The notes: generated by a model not told the origin, from the sequence alone. Shown: positions 17,880 to 28,340, numbered from the stretch's first letter. The stretch: DNA of 64,000 bases from Oribacterium sp. NK2B42 (GCF_000424445.1 NZ_AUJX01000007.1:62001-126000); one strand, 5' to 3'. Numbers and translations: made by a program.

Positions 17880-20610
17880 GAACCAGAAAGAAAATGGATT
17901 AAACAGCAAGGAAGCTAAGAAGGAAGAGGCACCAAAGAAGAAAAAGCTTGCTGTGGTTTTCCATTCCCAGAACTCCGCTAATCATAAAAACCATCCACTT
18001 GGCGGAAAGCTTTCTTCAGCTAAGGAGCAGGGCGCACGTAAAACCAGATCTGCTGCAGAGTCAAAGGAAAAGGAGCAGCCTAAGAAGACAAGCCCCAACG
18101 GAAGACCGCTTCCTCCCGGAACAGCAAGAGTCACACCTCTTCGTGAGCTGAATGAAATTCAGCGGCGTCAGGCCGAAGAAGAAGCCAAGGCCGAGGCAGC
18201 ACGTAAGGCTGCTGAGGAAGAAGCAAGAAAGAAGGCCGAAATAGAGGCTAAGGCAAGAGCGGAAGAAGAAGCAAAGGCTGAAGCAGCACGTAAGGCAGCA
18301 GCGGAAGAAACAGCCAGAAAGGCTGAAGCACGCTCTTCAGCTTCCATCGAAGGAAGATCTGGCGATCAGAAGCCTCGTATGGACAGAAATACAGGCGACC
18401 GTCAGCCGAGAACCGGTTTCGCACCGAGAACCGACCGTGGAGACAGACCTCAGGGAGGTTTCCATAAGGACGGCGCAAGACCGGCCGGCACAGGAAGACC
18501 GGCAGACCGAAGCGGTCAGCAGAGACCGGGACAGAGACCTGCAGGTGCAGGCTTCGGCGGTCAGAGACGTACGGACAGTTCAGCTGCAGCCGTAGATATT
18601 TCTTCAAAGCCAACAGCCAACAGAAATGCGCACAAGCCATCAGACAAGAATTTCGGAAATAAGAATTTCGATAACGAGAGAGCTGAGGCAGCCAAGAGAA
18701 ATCGTACCAATCGTAAGCAGAATAAGTATACTGCAGAGCAGTCTTACGAGAGAGACGATGAGATGGCAGCACGCAAGAAGAAGACCGGAAAGGGTGCATT
18801 TATCAAACCTGAGGTTGTTAAGCCTGTTGAGGAAGAGATCAAGTCCATCACAATCCCCGAGGTTATCACCATCAAGGATCTTGCGGACAAGATGAAGCAA
18901 AAGCCGGCCGATATCATCAAGAAGCTCTTCATGCAGGGCCAGATGGTAACTCTCAATACCGAGCTTTCCTATGAAGAAGCCGAGAATATCGCTGTTGATT
19001 ACGATATCCTTTGCGAGATGGAAGAGAAGGTAGATGTTATCGCCGAGCTTGTTAAGGATGATATCGAAGACCAGGAAGAGGATATGGTACAGAGACCTCC
19101 TGTAGTCTGCGTAATGGGTCACGTTGACCACGGTAAAACATCTATCCTTGATGCTATCCGTAATACAAATGTTACAGCAAAGGAGGCCGGCGGTATCACT
19201 CAGTCCATCGGTGCTTACCAGGTATCCGTTAATGTTAACGGCGAGGATCGTCTCATCACCTTCCTTGATACACCGGGACACGAGGCATTCACAGCCATGC
19301 GTATGCGTGGTGCGCAGTCAACAGATATCGCTGTACTTGTAGTTGCAGCGGATGACGGTGTTATGCCTCAGACAGTGGAAGCTATCAACCATGCAAAGGC
19401 TGCAAACACTCCTATCATCGTTGCCATCAACAAGATTGATAAGGAAGGCGCAAACCCTGACCGTGTTAAGCAGGAGCTCATGAAATATGACCTTGTTCCT
19501 GAGGATTACGGCGGAGATACTATCTGTGTACCTGTTTCCGCAAAGAAGGGTATCGGTATCGAAGATCTCCTTGAGAACGTAGTTCTTGAGGCAGACGTTA
19601 TGGAGCTTAAGGCTAACCAGAATCGTTCAGCTTACGGTGTTGTTATCGAGGCAGAGCTTGATAAGGGACGTGGTTCCGTTGCCAGACTCCTGGTTCAGAA
19701 GGGAACTCTTCACCAGGGTGATGTAGTTGCAGTAGGTTCCGCTTACGGCAAGGTTCGTGCCATGACAGACGATAAGGGCAGACGTATCAAGAAAGCCGGT
19801 CCTTCACAGCCATGTGAGATACTTGGTCTCAATACTGTTCCCAATGCCGGTGAGATTTTCCAGGTTAAGGACAGCGAGAAGGAAGCCAAGGCTTATGCTG
19901 CTGCCTTCGTAACAGAGAACAAGCAGAAGATGGTTGAGGAATCCAAGAAGAAGGTATCTCTTGATGCACTCTTTGACCAGATCAAGGCCGGCGAGATCAA
20001 GGAACTTCCTATCGTTGTCAAGGCTGACGTTCAGGGTTCAGTTGAGGCCGTTAAGGATTCTCTTGAGAAAATCAAGAACGATGAGGTTGCCGTTAAGGTT
20101 ATCCATTCAGGTGTTGGTGCCATCAACGAATCCGATGTGGTTCTTGCAAGTGCTTCCAATGCTATCGTCATCGGTTTCGATGTAAAGCCTGATGCAACCG
20201 CAAAGGAAATCGCAGAGCGTGAGCATGTTGATGTAAGACTTTACAACATTATCTATAAGGCTATCGAAGATATCGAGGATGCCATGAAGGGTATGCTTGC
20301 TCCTGTTTATGAGGAGAAGGTTATCGGTCATGCAGAGATCCGTCAGATCTTTAAGGCCTCCGGCGTTGGTAACATCGCAGGATGTATGGTTAAGGACGGT
20401 CTCGTTCAGAGAGGTGCCAAGGCCCGTATCATGCGCGGACCAAAGCAGGATCTGGTATTCGAGGGCGAGATTGCTTCCGTAAAGCGTTTCAAGGACGATG
20501 TAAAGGAAGTAAAGGCAGGCTACGAGTGTGGTCTTGTATTTGAAGCCTTTAACGAGATCGAGATCGATGATTATGTTGAAGTCTATGTAATGGAAGAGGT
20601 TAAGCGTTGA
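17869..20610 (+). CDS. infB: Translation initiation factor IF-2
   Basis: GTPase that delivers initiator tRNA and joins ribosomal subunits, 913 residues. The first 310 or so are low-complexity: Lys-rich, then Ala/Glu/Lys repeats ([19 protein letters not shown]), then Arg/Gly/Pro-rich sequence. IF2_N begins near 325 ([26 protein letters not shown]). The G domain has G1 [10 protein letters not shown]3 DTPGHEAF, G4 NKID and G5 VSAKKG, followed by the beta-barrel domains and the C-terminal fMet-tRNA-binding domain. GGAGG is 8 bp before the ATG. It ends in a TTGA overlap with rbfA. Confidence 0.98.
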   Translation: MSDENQKENGLNSKEAKKEEAPKKKKLAVVFHSQNSANHKNHPLGGKLSSAKEQGARKTRSAAESKEKEQPKKTSPNGRPLPPGTARVTPLRELNEIQRRQAEEEAKAEAARKAAEEEARKKAEIEAKARAEEEAKAEAARKAAAEETARKAEARSSASIEGRSGDQKPRMDRNTGDRQPRTGFAPRTDRGDRPQGGFHKDGARPAGTGRPADRSGQQRPGQRPAGAGFGGQRRTDSSAAAVDISSKPTANRNAHKPSDKNFGNKNFDNERAEAAKRNRTNRKQNKYTAEQSYERDDEMAARKKKTGKGAFIKPEVVKPVEEEIKSITIPEVITIKDLADKMKQKPADIIKKLFMQGQMVTLNTELSYEEAENIAVDYDILCEMEEKVDVIAELVKDDIEDQEEDMVQRPPVVCVMGHVDHGKTSILDAIRNTNVTAKEAGGITQSIGAYQVSVNVNGEDRLITFLDTPGHEAFTAMRMRGAQSTDIAVLVVAADDGVMPQTVEAINHAKAANTPIIVAINKIDKEGANPDRVKQELMKYDLVPEDYGGDTICVPVSAKKGIGIEDLLENVVLEADVMELKANQNRSAYGVVIEAELDKGRGSVARLLVQKGTLHQGDVVAVGSAYGKVRAMTDDKGRRIKKAGPSQPCEILGLNTVPNAGEIFQVKDSEKEAKAYAAAFVTENKQKMVEESKKKVSLDALFDQIKAGEIKELPIVVKADVQGSVEAVKDSLEKIKNDEVAVKVIHSGVGAINESDVVLASASNAIVIGFDVKPDATAKEIAEREHVDVRLYNIIYKAIEDIEDAMKGMLAPVYEEKVIGHAEIRQIFKASGVGNIAGCMVKDGLVQRGAKARIMRGPKQDLVFEGEIASVKRFKDDVKEVKAGYECGLVFEAFNEIEIDDYVEVYVMEEVKR

Positions 20611-21023
20611 GAAAAAATTCCGTTAAAAATACAAGAATAAATGCCGAGGTCATGAGAGAGCTTTCCGTAGCGATCCGTGACCTCAAGGATCCCCGCATTT
20701 CACCCATGGTGTCTGTTACCGGTGCCGATGTAACTCCCGATCTTCAGTATTGCAGAGTTTACATTTCGGTACTCGGAAGCGAAGAATCCCTAAAAAAAAC
20801 CATGGAAGGCTTAAAGGCCGCCAGTGGTTTCCTGCGTCGTGAACTTGCGCAGACCGTAAATCTCCGTCACACCCCGGAGCTTCAGTTCATTGAGGATCAC
20901 TCCATAGAGTATGGTGCCCATATGGAAGAGCTTATCAGCAGGGTTGCGAAAGAAGATGCGGAAAAGCATGTTGATCAGGAAGAAGCGTCTGTTCAGGAGC
21001 CTGACACAACAGAAGAAGTATGA
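20607..21023 (+). CDS. rbfA: 30S ribosome-binding factor A
   Basis: Assembly factor binding the 30S subunit near the 16S rRNA 5' end. 138 residues with a KH-like fold: [74 protein letters not shown] tail of about 25 acidic residues follows. The start is TTG in a TTGA overlap with the infB stop, with GAAGAGG upstream. It ends in an ATGA overlap with the following frame. Confidence 0.95.
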   Translation: MRKNSVKNTRINAEVMRELSVAIRDLKDPRISPMVSVTGADVTPDLQYCRVYISVLGSEESLKKTMEGLKAASGFLRRELAQTVNLRHTPELQFIEDHSIEYGAHMEELISRVAKEDAEKHVDQEEASVQEPDTTEEV

Positions 21024-21085
21024 TCATTTACAGGCAGAGGTGCATCCATGCATTTTCTGCCTCAATTACTATAAAGGAAAAATCA

Positions 21086-22066
21086 ATGAACGAATTTGAA
21101 AAGCTGATAGAAGCAGCAGAAAGCATTTGCATCCTCGGTCACACAAATCCGGATGGCGATTGTCTGGGTTCAACCCTTGGCACAAAGCTTTATATACAGG
21201 AGCGTTACCCTGATAAAAAGGTCAATGTTTACCTCCAGCCCGCTAATGAAAAATTCAGGTTCATGCCCGGTTTCGACGACATTATACATGTTCCTTCAGA
21301 CCGTAAATACCGTTTATGCATCATTTGCGATTGTAACGGCTATGACAGAGTGGGTGACTTCAAGGTGCTTGCCGAGCACGCCGATAATATCTATGTTGTG
21401 GATCACCACATTCCCGGAAACCAGAAATTCGAGAAGTGCACTATCATCCCTGAGGCTTCAAGCACCTGCGAGGTTATTTACGACCTCATGGATGACAGCT
21501 ACGTTACTAAGGAAGCCGCTTCCTGTCTCTACCTTGGCATGGTACATGACACCGGAGTTTTCAAGTATAACTGCACCTCCAGACACACCATGGAGCTGGC
21601 AGGACAGCTTATGTCAAAGGGAATAGATTTCGGCTCCATAATTGATGATACCTACTACACAAAGACCTATGCACAGCAGCAGGTTTTGGGTCGCGTCCTT
21701 ACGGAAAGCCTTATGATCATGGACAAGCGGTGCATAGCCGGATGGCTTACCTGCAAAGATATGCGATTTTATAATGTCACCTCAAAGGACATTGACGGCA
21801 TTGTAAGTACCATGCGCGAAACCAGAGGTGTAGACTGTGCCGTCTTCATTTACGAGATGACCAACCAGAACTATAAGGTGAGCTTAAGAAGCAACAACAA
21901 TATGCTGGATGTAGCAAAGGTGGCTTCCCATTTCGGCGGCGGCGGTCATAAGATGGCAGCGGGATGCTCACTTCAGGGATCACATTTTGATGTGATAAAC
22001 AACATTACAAAGGAGCTTTCTAAGCAGCTGGATGCGCCCGGATTTATTTCAAACAGCGCCCAGTGA
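21086..22066 (+). CDS. nrnA: Bifunctional oligoribonuclease/PAP phosphatase NrnA
   Basis: DHH/DHHA1 phosphoesterase degrading nanoRNA, and in B. subtilis also 3'-phosphoadenosine 5'-phosphate. Motifs: ILGHTNPDGDCLGSTLG (metal ligands), CDCNGYDRVGDF, the DHH motif VVDHHIPGNQ, and DHHA1 HFGGGGHKMAAG near the C-terminus. I choose ATG 21086 (326 residues) because AAAGGAA precedes it and the protein then begins at the usual place; an ATG at 21020 overlapping the rbfA stop would add 22 residues of unlike sequence. It lies 11 bp before the truB-ribF fusion. Confidence 0.94.
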   Translation: MNEFEKLIEAAESICILGHTNPDGDCLGSTLGTKLYIQERYPDKKVNVYLQPANEKFRFMPGFDDIIHVPSDRKYRLCIICDCNGYDRVGDFKVLAEHADNIYVVDHHIPGNQKFEKCTIIPEASSTCEVIYDLMDDSYVTKEAASCLYLGMVHDTGVFKYNCTSRHTMELAGQLMSKGIDFGSIIDDTYYTKTYAQQQVLGRVLTESLMIMDKRCIAGWLTCKDMRFYNVTSKDIDGIVSTMRETRGVDCAVFIYEMTNQNYKVSLRSNNNMLDVAKVASHFGGGGHKMAAGCSLQGSHFDVINNITKELSKQLDAPGFISNSAQ

Positions 22067-22077
22067 TAAGATAACCA

Positions 22078-23670
22078 ATGGATGGAATAATAGTTGTAAA
22101 CAAAGAAAAAAACTGGACCAGCTTTGATATCACTAAAAAGCTACGTTCAATCCTTCATGAAAAGAAGATAGGTCATACAGGAACTCTTGATCCTCTGGCG
22201 GAAGGAGTTCTGGTAGTATGCGCCGGTACGGCCACAAAGCTTGTGGATACCATCTCCGGCACAGAAAAGGTCTATGAAGCCGAAATGCAGCTTGGTATAA
22301 ATACAGATACAGAGGATATTACAGGGAGTGTCCTGGAAGAGAAGCCTGTGGAGGTCACCGAAACGGAGGTCAGGACTGTCATATCCTCCTTCATAGGAAC
22401 CTATGATCAGATACCGCCCATGTACAGTGCCAAAAAGGTCAATGGCAAAAAACTATATGATCTTGCCCGTCAGGGAAAAACCGTTGAACGTAAGGCCAAC
22501 AGAATCACCATACATGACATTAAGATACTTGAGCTCCGACTCCCTTACATAAAAATGGAAGTCACCTGCTCCAAGGGCACCTACATAAGAACCTTATGCA
22601 AGGATATCGGCGAGAAGCTGGGAACCGGTGCAGCCATGACAGCATTGCTCCGGACCAGAGTCGGAAAATACGCTTTGGCGGATAGTCATAAAATATCCGA
22701 GCTTTCTGATCTGGAGCAAAAGGGTGAACTCTATTCCGTAGTAAAGCCGCCAATTTTTGTTCCAGAGCCCGCAGTTGTTGCATTCGGAAAATTTGACGGA
22801 AGCCATAAGGGGCACCAGCTCATTTTTGAAAATATGTTTTCCATTGCTAAAAGCAAGCATTATAAAACAGCCGTACTTACATTTTCACAGAATCCGGACA
22901 ATCTTTTTTCCGGAACCAGCAAAACCTCCATCTCATCAAGCGAGGAGCATATCACAAGACTCAGAAATCTCGGTTTCGATTATGTATTTTCATATCCCGT
23001 GAACCGGGACACCATGAAGGTTCCGGCGGAGTTCTTTTTAAGAGATGTACTTATCGAGGGCATGAACGCAAAGGACATCGTCGCAGGAACCGACTGCCGA
23101 TTTGGTCACAAGGCTCAGGGCGATGCAGAAATGCTTATGGCTCTTCAGGAGAAATACGGTTACACCGCACACATCATCAAGAAACGTCAGGTTCTTGATG
23201 AGAACGGTAACTCAAGGGAGATATCCAGTACCTTTATCCGTGAAGAGATCCAGAAGGGTAATGTTAAGCTGGCAGCAGATCTTCTCGGAAGGCACGTAGC
23301 TTTAAGCGGTACAGTCATCCACGGAAAACATATAGGCTCAACGGTACTTGGTTTTCCTACCGCGAACATCCTCCCAACCTCAGGAAAGACCCTTCCGAAG
23401 GCCGGAGTTTATATCTCAAGAGTTCTGGTGGGACAGGTACTTTACCGTGGAGTTACCAATATAGGTACAAATCCCACAGTAGCGGACGACAATCCCGTAA
23501 GTGTGGAAACCCATATCATTAATTTTAATAAAGATATCTATGGTCAGAAGATCCGGGTGGAATTTATGGACAGGATACGAGACCAGGAAAAATTTGCATC
23601 CCTTGAAGTCTTGAAGCATCAGTTGGAGAAGGATGTGGAGGCAGCCATGCATTATCCCATGGATTTATAG
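22078..23670 (+). CDS. TruB-RibF fusion: tRNA pseudouridine-55 synthase and bifunctional FAD synthetase
   Basis: One 530-residue frame carries two normally separate adjacent enzymes. Residues 1 to about 222 are the TruB catalytic domain (GHTGTLDPLAEGVLVVCAG with the nucleophile Asp38, PPMYSAKKVNGKKLYDLAR, CSKGTYIRTLCKDIG). TruB's C-terminal PUA-like domain is absent. Residues about 232-385 are the RibF adenylyltransferase (VVAFGKFDGSHKGHQ, FVFSYPVNRDT-like region, GTDCRFGHKAQGD, ISSTFIREEIQKGNV) and 390-525 the riboflavin kinase (GSTVLGFPTANI, GVYISRV, GVTNIGTNPT, ETHIINFNKDIYGQKIRVEF). So it should make Psi55 in tRNAs and convert riboflavin to FMN and FAD. No internal stop, start or ribosome binding site suggests separation. 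Fusion is read directly; activities are inferred. Confidence 0.9.
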   Translation: MDGIIVVNKEKNWTSFDITKKLRSILHEKKIGHTGTLDPLAEGVLVVCAGTATKLVDTISGTEKVYEAEMQLGINTDTEDITGSVLEEKPVEVTETEVRTVISSFIGTYDQIPPMYSAKKVNGKKLYDLARQGKTVERKANRITIHDIKILELRLPYIKMEVTCSKGTYIRTLCKDIGEKLGTGAAMTALLRTRVGKYALADSHKISELSDLEQKGELYSVVKPPIFVPEPAVVAFGKFDGSHKGHQLIFENMFSIAKSKHYKTAVLTFSQNPDNLFSGTSKTSISSSEEHITRLRNLGFDYVFSYPVNRDTMKVPAEFFLRDVLIEGMNAKDIVAGTDCRFGHKAQGDAEMLMALQEKYGYTAHIIKKRQVLDENGNSREISSTFIREEIQKGNVKLAADLLGRHVALSGTVIHGKHIGSTVLGFPTANILPTSGKTLPKAGVYISRVLVGQVLYRGVTNIGTNPTVADDNPVSVETHIINFNKDIYGQKIRVEFMDRIRDQEKFASLEVLKHQLEKDVEAAMHYPMDL

Positions 23671-23729
23671 AAAATGCGTCATAATAATTCAGCCTCATCT
23701 GCATTTTTTGACAATATTTCTGATATCAA

Positions 23730-23758
23730 TTGACAAGACTCATAGCTTCTGTTAAAGT
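23730..23758 (+). promoter_or_regulatory. rpsO promoter
   Basis: TTGACA (23730-23735), 17-bp spacer, TAAAGT (23753-23758). A second TTGACA lies at 23708. Confidence 0.7.
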
Positions 23759-23764
23759 ACATGA

Positions 23765-23860
23765 GTATGCGCGTTGGCATGGTTCTTCGGAACTCCTTTC
23801 GGGAACTCTGTTAACGTAAGTTTGATCACGAGATATCGTGAAAGTTATTTTAGGAGGAAT
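23765..23860 (+). ncRNA. Structured rpsO leader, possible S15 autoregulatory element
   Basis: The 5' leader of about 100 nt contains GGTTC-TTCG-GAACT with a neighbouring TTTCGGGAACTC and a perfect small hairpin CACGA-GATA-TCGTG close to the AGGAGG site. S15 represses its own mRNA through leader structures in several bacteria; that this leader does so is only inferred. Confidence 0.3.
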
Positions 23861-23864
23861 AAAA

Positions 23865-24131
23865 ATGATTTCTAAGGAAAAGAAAGCTGAGCTTATTGCA
23901 CAGTACGGACGTAAACCCGGTGACACAGGTTCACCTGAAGTTCAGGTTGCTATCCTTACAACAAGGATCAATGAGCTTACCGAGCACCTTAAGAAGAACC
24001 CTAAGGATCACCACTCAAGAAGAGGACTTCTTATGATGGTTGGTCATAGAAGAGGACTTCTTCAGTACCTTGCTAAGACAGACCTTGAGGGTTACAGATC
24101 ACTCATCGAGAAGCTCGGTATCAGAAAGTAA
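23865..24131 (+). CDS. rpsO: 30S ribosomal protein S15
   Basis: Primary 16S rRNA-binding protein of the central domain. 88 residues, fully conserved form: [63 protein letters not shown] and [19 protein letters not shown] 7 bp upstream fixes ATG 23865, since the frame is open further back without a site. It has its own promoter and terminator and is followed by pnp, the common order. Confidence 0.98.
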   Translation: MISKEKKAELIAQYGRKPGDTGSPEVQVAILTTRINELTEHLKKNPKDHHSRRGLLMMVGHRRGLLQYLAKTDLEGYRSLIEKLGIRK

Positions 24132-24143
24132 TTTTGATGAAGG

Positions 24144-24180
24144 AGAGCGGAGAAATGATTCTCTGCTCTTTTCTTTTTTT
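24144..24180 (+). terminator. rpsO terminator
   Basis: AGAGCGGAGAA-ATGA-TTCTCTGCTCT followed by TTTTCTTTTTTT. A strong stem 12 bp after the rpsO stop. Confidence 0.88.
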
Positions 24181-24391
24181 CAGAGTCATAACTCAAAAAC
24201 CGGTCGACCGTTACTAAAGAATCTGATAAAATCTGTATGATGATCCGCAGATGTACCATATAAGGATTCAGATTTTTTTATGAGCGGGTCAGATCAACAA
24301 TCAAACATTGACAGGAGAGCTATCCGAGATCACTGACAAGGTTCCGGTTCAAAGGACAAACATCAGCATGAAGCCGGATGCAGCACATAAG

Positions 24392-24593
24392 CCTGCTTCC
24401 TTCAGGTTTCATTTCCTATCGGGAGGTGTACCAATTTTTTTATAGCAGAACTGATAGATCCTGCTTCCTTCGAAAATCCTTTCGAAGCCGGAGGTGTAAT
24501 GAATATCTTTAAAACAGAACGTGTATCCTGTTTCCTTCGAGGGTCCGTTCGGTTCCGAATGTATACCGGACGTCTTTAAAGCAGAGCCTTATC
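24392..24593 (+). repeat. Three tandem 67-68 bp repeats in the pnp leader
   Basis: Units start at 24392, 24460 and 24527, each opening with CCTGCTTCCTTC or CCTGTTTCCTTC. Units 1 and 2 carry GGAGGTGTA (24422 and 24490); units end in TTTAAA-type sequence and GCAGA/ACAGA. Unit 2 has a perfect hairpin CTTCGAAA-ATCC-TTTCGAAG. Across unit boundaries GCAG pairs with CTGC (24380/24393), AGCAG with CTGCT (24444/24461) and AAACAG with CTGTTT (24512/24528), so the stem is kept while bases change. An ATG at 24499 after GGAGG opens a 26-codon frame to 24579. The 24181-24391 part holds a possible weak stem (AATCTGA..TCAGATT) and no gene. Function unknown. Confidence 0.75.
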
Positions 24594-24633
24594 AGTGTTT
24601 TTGGACCTCCCTGTCAAAATAATGGAGGTAAAA

Positions 24634-26727
24634 ATGTACAAGAGTTATTCCATGGAACTCGCCGGCAGAACACTCACCGTTGATATCGGTCGTGTTTGTG
24701 CCCAGGCAAACGGTGCAGCACTTATGCACTATGGCGATACAACCGTTCTTTCAACATGTACCGCTTCAGCCGCTCCCCGTGAGGGTATTGACTTCTTCCC
24801 GCTTCAGATCGAGTATGAGGAGAAGATGTATGCGGTTGGTAAATTCCCCGGTGGATTTAAGAAGAGAGAAGGCCGTGCAGGTGATAATGCTATCCTTACA
24901 TCACGTGTTATCGACCGTCCTATGAGACCTCTTTTCCCTAAGGATTTCAGAAATGACTGTCTCGTTGACAACCTGGTAATGTCAGTAGACCAGGATTGCT
25001 CACCTGAGCTTCTTGCAATGCTTGGTTCATCCCTTGCAACAGCTATTTCAGATGTACCTTGGGACGGTCCATGTGCATCAACACAGGTTGGTATGATCAA
25101 CGGTGAATTCATCATCAATCCTACCAATGCAGAAAAGGCTGTTTCAGACCTTGCTCTTACAGTTGCTTCAACCCGCGACAAGGTTATCATGATCGAAGCA
25201 GGTGCAAACTGCATTTCCGATGACAAGATGATCGAGGCTATCTATAAGGCTGACGAGGTCAACAAGCAGATCATCGGATTCTTCGATTCCATCATCGCAG
25301 AGTGCGGAAAGAAGAAGATGGAATACGTTAGTGCCGCAGTACCTGAAGAGGTATTTGAGAAGATCAAGTCCATCGTTCCTCCAGAGGAGATGGAAACAGC
25401 TGTATTTACAGATGACAAACAGCAGAGAGATCTCAACATGGCAGAGGTTACAAAGAAGCTTGAAGAAGCCCTCGCAGAAGATGAGGAAGCTCTTGCCATC
25501 CTTCCTGATGCCATCTATCAGTATGAGAAGAAGACAGTTCGTAAGATGATCTTAAAGGATCACAAGAGACCTGACGGACGTAGAATTGACGAGATCAGAC
25601 CTCTTGAGGCTGAGGTAGACCTTATTCCAAGAGTACACGGTTCCGCCATGTTCAAGCGTGGACAGACTCAGATCCTTGATGTCGTAACCCTTGCTCCTCT
25701 TTCAGAGGTTCAGAAGGTTGAGGAGCTTAATGAGTACATCACAGAGAAGCGTTACATTCACCAGTACAACTTCCCCGGATACTCAGTAGGTGAGGCTAAA
25801 GCAAGCCGCGGTCCGGGACGTCGTGAGATCGGTCACGGAGCTCTTGCTGAGAGAGCACTCCTCCCTGTTCTTCCTTCAGTGGAAGATTTCCCGTATGCTA
25901 TCCGTGCGGTTTCAGAGACTATGGAATCCAACGGTTCAACCTCTATGGGTTCAACCTGCGCATCCTGCCTCTCACTTATGGCAGCCGGCGTTCCTATCAA
26001 GGAGCCTGTAGCAGGTATCAGCTGCGGTCTTGTAACCGGTGATACAGATGATGATTATCTGGTTCTTACAGATATCCAGGGTCTCGAGGATTTCTTCGGC
26101 GACATGGACTTCAAGGTAACAGGTACTCATGAAGGTATCACAGCTATCCAGATGGATATCAAGATCCACGGTCTTACAAGGGATATCGTTACAGAAGCTA
26201 TAAAGAGAGCACATGAGGCGCGTCTTTTCATCATGGACGGCGTTATGAAGGATGCCATCGCAGAGCCTCGTAAGGAACTTTCACCGTATGCACCTAAGAT
26301 AATCACTCTCCAGATCGATCCCGAGAAGATAGGTGATGTTATCGGTAAGCAGGGCAAGACCATCAATGGGATTATTGACGAGACAGGTGCCAAGATCGAC
26401 ATCGACGATAACGGTATGGTTTCCATCTCCGGCATCGACCTTGCAGCTCTTGAAAAGGCCAAGAAGATCGTTGAGTCCATCGTTAATGACATCGAGCCGG
26501 GTCAGATCCTTGAAGGTAAGGTTGTGCGTATCATGAACTTCGGTGCATTCGTACAGTTAAGCCCTAACAAGGACGGTATGGTTCACATCTCAAAGCTTGC
26601 TGATGGAAGAGTTGATAAGGTTGAGGATGTTGTAAACATCGGCGATGAGGTTACCGTAAAGGTACAGGAAATCGACAAGATGGGCAGAATCAACCTCACC
26701 ATGAGACCACAGGATCTTAAAGATTGA
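24634..26727 (+). CDS. pnp: Polyribonucleotide nucleotidyltransferase (PNPase)
   Basis: Phosphorolytic 3'-5' exoribonuclease of RNA turnover, about 697 residues. Order: first RNase PH domain (LMHYGDTTVLSTCTAS, KREGRAGDNAILTSRVIDRPMRPLF), the helical linker, second RNase PH domain (RPDGRRIDEIRPL, GSAMFKRGQTQIL, NFPGYSVGEAKASRGPGRREIGHGALAERAL), KH domain (IGDVIGKQGKTINGI) and S1 domain (EGKVVRIMNFGAFVQL, DGMVHISKL). ATG 24634 has GGAGGT 5 bp upstream; an upstream in-frame start would add 13 unlike residues. The repeated leader in front may be its control region. Confidence 0.97.
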   Translation: MYKSYSMELAGRTLTVDIGRVCAQANGAALMHYGDTTVLSTCTASAAPREGIDFFPLQIEYEEKMYAVGKFPGGFKKREGRAGDNAILTSRVIDRPMRPLFPKDFRNDCLVDNLVMSVDQDCSPELLAMLGSSLATAISDVPWDGPCASTQVGMINGEFIINPTNAEKAVSDLALTVASTRDKVIMIEAGANCISDDKMIEAIYKADEVNKQIIGFFDSIIAECGKKKMEYVSAAVPEEVFEKIKSIVPPEEMETAVFTDDKQQRDLNMAEVTKKLEEALAEDEEALAILPDAIYQYEKKTVRKMILKDHKRPDGRRIDEIRPLEAEVDLIPRVHGSAMFKRGQTQILDVVTLAPLSEVQKVEELNEYITEKRYIHQYNFPGYSVGEAKASRGPGRREIGHGALAERALLPVLPSVEDFPYAIRAVSETMESNGSTSMGSTCASCLSLMAAGVPIKEPVAGISCGLVTGDTDDDYLVLTDIQGLEDFFGDMDFKVTGTHEGITAIQMDIKIHGLTRDIVTEAIKRAHEARLFIMDGVMKDAIAEPRKELSPYAPKIITLQIDPEKIGDVIGKQGKTINGIIDETGAKIDIDDNGMVSISGIDLAALEKAKKIVESIVNDIEPGQILEGKVVRIMNFGAFVQLSPNKDGMVHISKLADGRVDKVEDVVNIGDEVTVKVQEIDKMGRINLTMRPQDLKD

Positions 26728-26891
26728 TACAATCACAGGAAATCAACATCGGGAATTTCGTGTCAATATCATTCCCGATGCATCAGCACATAGAGAATAG
26801 TCTTTTAAGGCTTAAGTCTCTGTGAATATCAAATTTCAAATCTAAGAGCGGGGACTGGCAACAGTCCCTTCTTTACATTTAGGAGAACAAA
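26728..26891 (+). terminator. Hairpins between pnp and gltX
   Basis: Two stems: CATCGGGAAT/ATTCCCGATG (26747-26780), with no T-run, and GGGACTG-GCAA-CAGTCCC (26851-26868) followed by TTCTTTAC, 14 bp before the gltX ribosome binding site. The second resembles a weak terminator or attenuator. No T-box sequence (GGTGGNACCGCG) is seen. Confidence 0.4.
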
Positions 26892-28340
26892 ATGAAGATC
26901 AGAACACGATACGCTCCGTCACCAACCGGAAGAATGCATGTTGGTAATTTAAGAACTGCACTGTATGCTTACCTCATTTCAAAGCACGAGGACGGCGATT
27001 TCCTTCTCAGAATAGAAGATACAGACCAGGAGCGTCTTGTTGAAGGTGCGGTAGACCTCATTAACAGAACCCTTGCCGACACAGGACTCATTCCTGATGA
27101 GTCACCTGATAAGCCTGGTAATTGCGGACCTTATGTTCAGTCAGACCGTGTTAAGTCCGGCATCTACATGGATTACGCAAAGCAGCTCGTAAACGAGGGC
27201 AAGGCTTACTACTGCTTCTGTACAAAGGAGCGTCTTGAGACTCTGAAGACAACCGTTAACGGCGAAGAGATCATGCACTATGATAAGCATTGTCTCAGCC
27301 TTTCAAAGGAAGAGATTGAAGAGAACCTCAAGGCAGGAAAGCCTTATGTTATCCGTCAGAATAACCCAACAGAGGGAACAACCTCTTTCCATGACGAGCT
27401 TTACGGAGATGTCACAGTAGACAACTCTGAGCTTGATGACATGGTACTTATCAAGTCCGACGGATTCCCTACTTACAATTTTGCCAATGTTATCGACGAT
27501 CATCTCATGGGTATCACTCATGTTGTCCGCGGCAATGAGTATCTGAGCTCAAGCCCTAAGTACAACCGTCTTTATGATGCATACGGATGGAAGATTCCCA
27601 AGTATGTTCACTGTCCGCTCATTACAGATGAAAACCACAAGAAGCTTTCAAAGCGTTCAGGACATTCTTCTTTTGAGGACCTCATCGACCAGGGCTTTGT
27701 TGCAGAGGCAGTTGTTAACTTTGTAGCTCTTCTCGGCTGGTCACCGGATGACAATGAGGAGATCATGTCTCTTCAGGATCTCATCCGTAAGTTTGATTAC
27801 ACCCGTATCTCCAAGAGTCCGGCTGTTTTCGACATGGGCAAGCTTCGCTGGATGAACGGCGAGTATATCAAGGCTATGGATTTCGATAAGTACTATGAGA
27901 GAGCGCTTCCTTTCATTCAGGAAACCATTAAGAAGCCTCTTGACTTCAGGCATATCGCTACCATGGTTAAGACCCGTATCGAGATCTTCCCGGATATCCC
28001 TGAAATGATATCTTTCTTTGAGGAAGTTCCTGAGTACGAAAATGATCTTTATGTAAATAAGAAGTCTAAGACAAATCTTGAGAACTCACTTCAGCTTCTT
28101 AAGGATGTGCTTCCTCTTCTTAAAGCTCAGGAGGATTACTCCAATGACGCGCTTTTCGCACTTCTTTCGGAGTACGGCAAGGAGAAGGAGCTTAAAACTG
28201 GTTTTGTTATGTGGCCTATCCGTATCGCTCTTTCAGGTAAGCAGATGACTCCTGCGGGTGCTACCGAAATCATGGAGGTTCTCGGAAAGGACGAGTCTAT
28301 CAGGAGACTCGAAGCCGGAATCGCTAAGCTTGAGGGGTAA
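26892..28340 (+). CDS. gltX: Glutamyl-tRNA synthetase
   Basis: Class I aminoacyl-tRNA synthetase charging tRNA-Glu, and possibly also tRNA-Gln for transamidation if the organism lacks GlnRS. 482 residues. The HIGH-type motif is [21 protein letters not shown], the class-I fold continues with [16 protein letters not shown], and the KMSKS-type motif is [47 protein letters not shown] is typical of bacterial GluRS. C-terminal helical anticodon-binding region from about 330. TAGGAG is 6 bp from the start. Confidence 0.96.
   Translation: MKIRTRYAPSPTGRMHVGNLRTALYAYLISKHEDGDFLLRIEDTDQERLVEGAVDLINRTLADTGLIPDESPDKPGNCGPYVQSDRVKSGIYMDYAKQLVNEGKAYYCFCTKERLETLKTTVNGEEIMHYDKHCLSLSKEEIEENLKAGKPYVIRQNNPTEGTTSFHDELYGDVTVDNSELDDMVLIKSDGFPTYNFANVIDDHLMGITHVVRGNEYLSSSPKYNRLYDAYGWKIPKYVHCPLITDENHKKLSKRSGHSSFEDLIDQGFVAEAVVNFVALLGWSPDDNEEIMSLQDLIRKFDYTRISKSPAVFDMGKLRWMNGEYIKAMDFDKYYERALPFIQETIKKPLDFRHIATMVKTRIEIFPDIPEMISFFEEVPEYENDLYVNKKSKTNLENSLQLLKDVLPLLKAQEDYSNDALFALLSEYGKEKELKTGFVMWPIRIALSGKQMTPAGATEIMEVLGKDESIRRLEAGIAKLEG

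Noticed and set aside
18248-19281. Long minus-strand reading frames inside infB
   Set aside because: Antisense by-products of the biased Ala/Glu/Lys-rich and conserved coding sequence of infB; no start signals.
24392-24593. CRISPR-like array before pnp
   Set aside because: Units are contiguous and diverged, with no constant repeat plus unique spacer pattern, and no cas genes are present.
26728-26891. T-box riboswitch before gltX
   Set aside because: No conserved T-box sequence or specifier-loop stem was found; only two simple hairpins.
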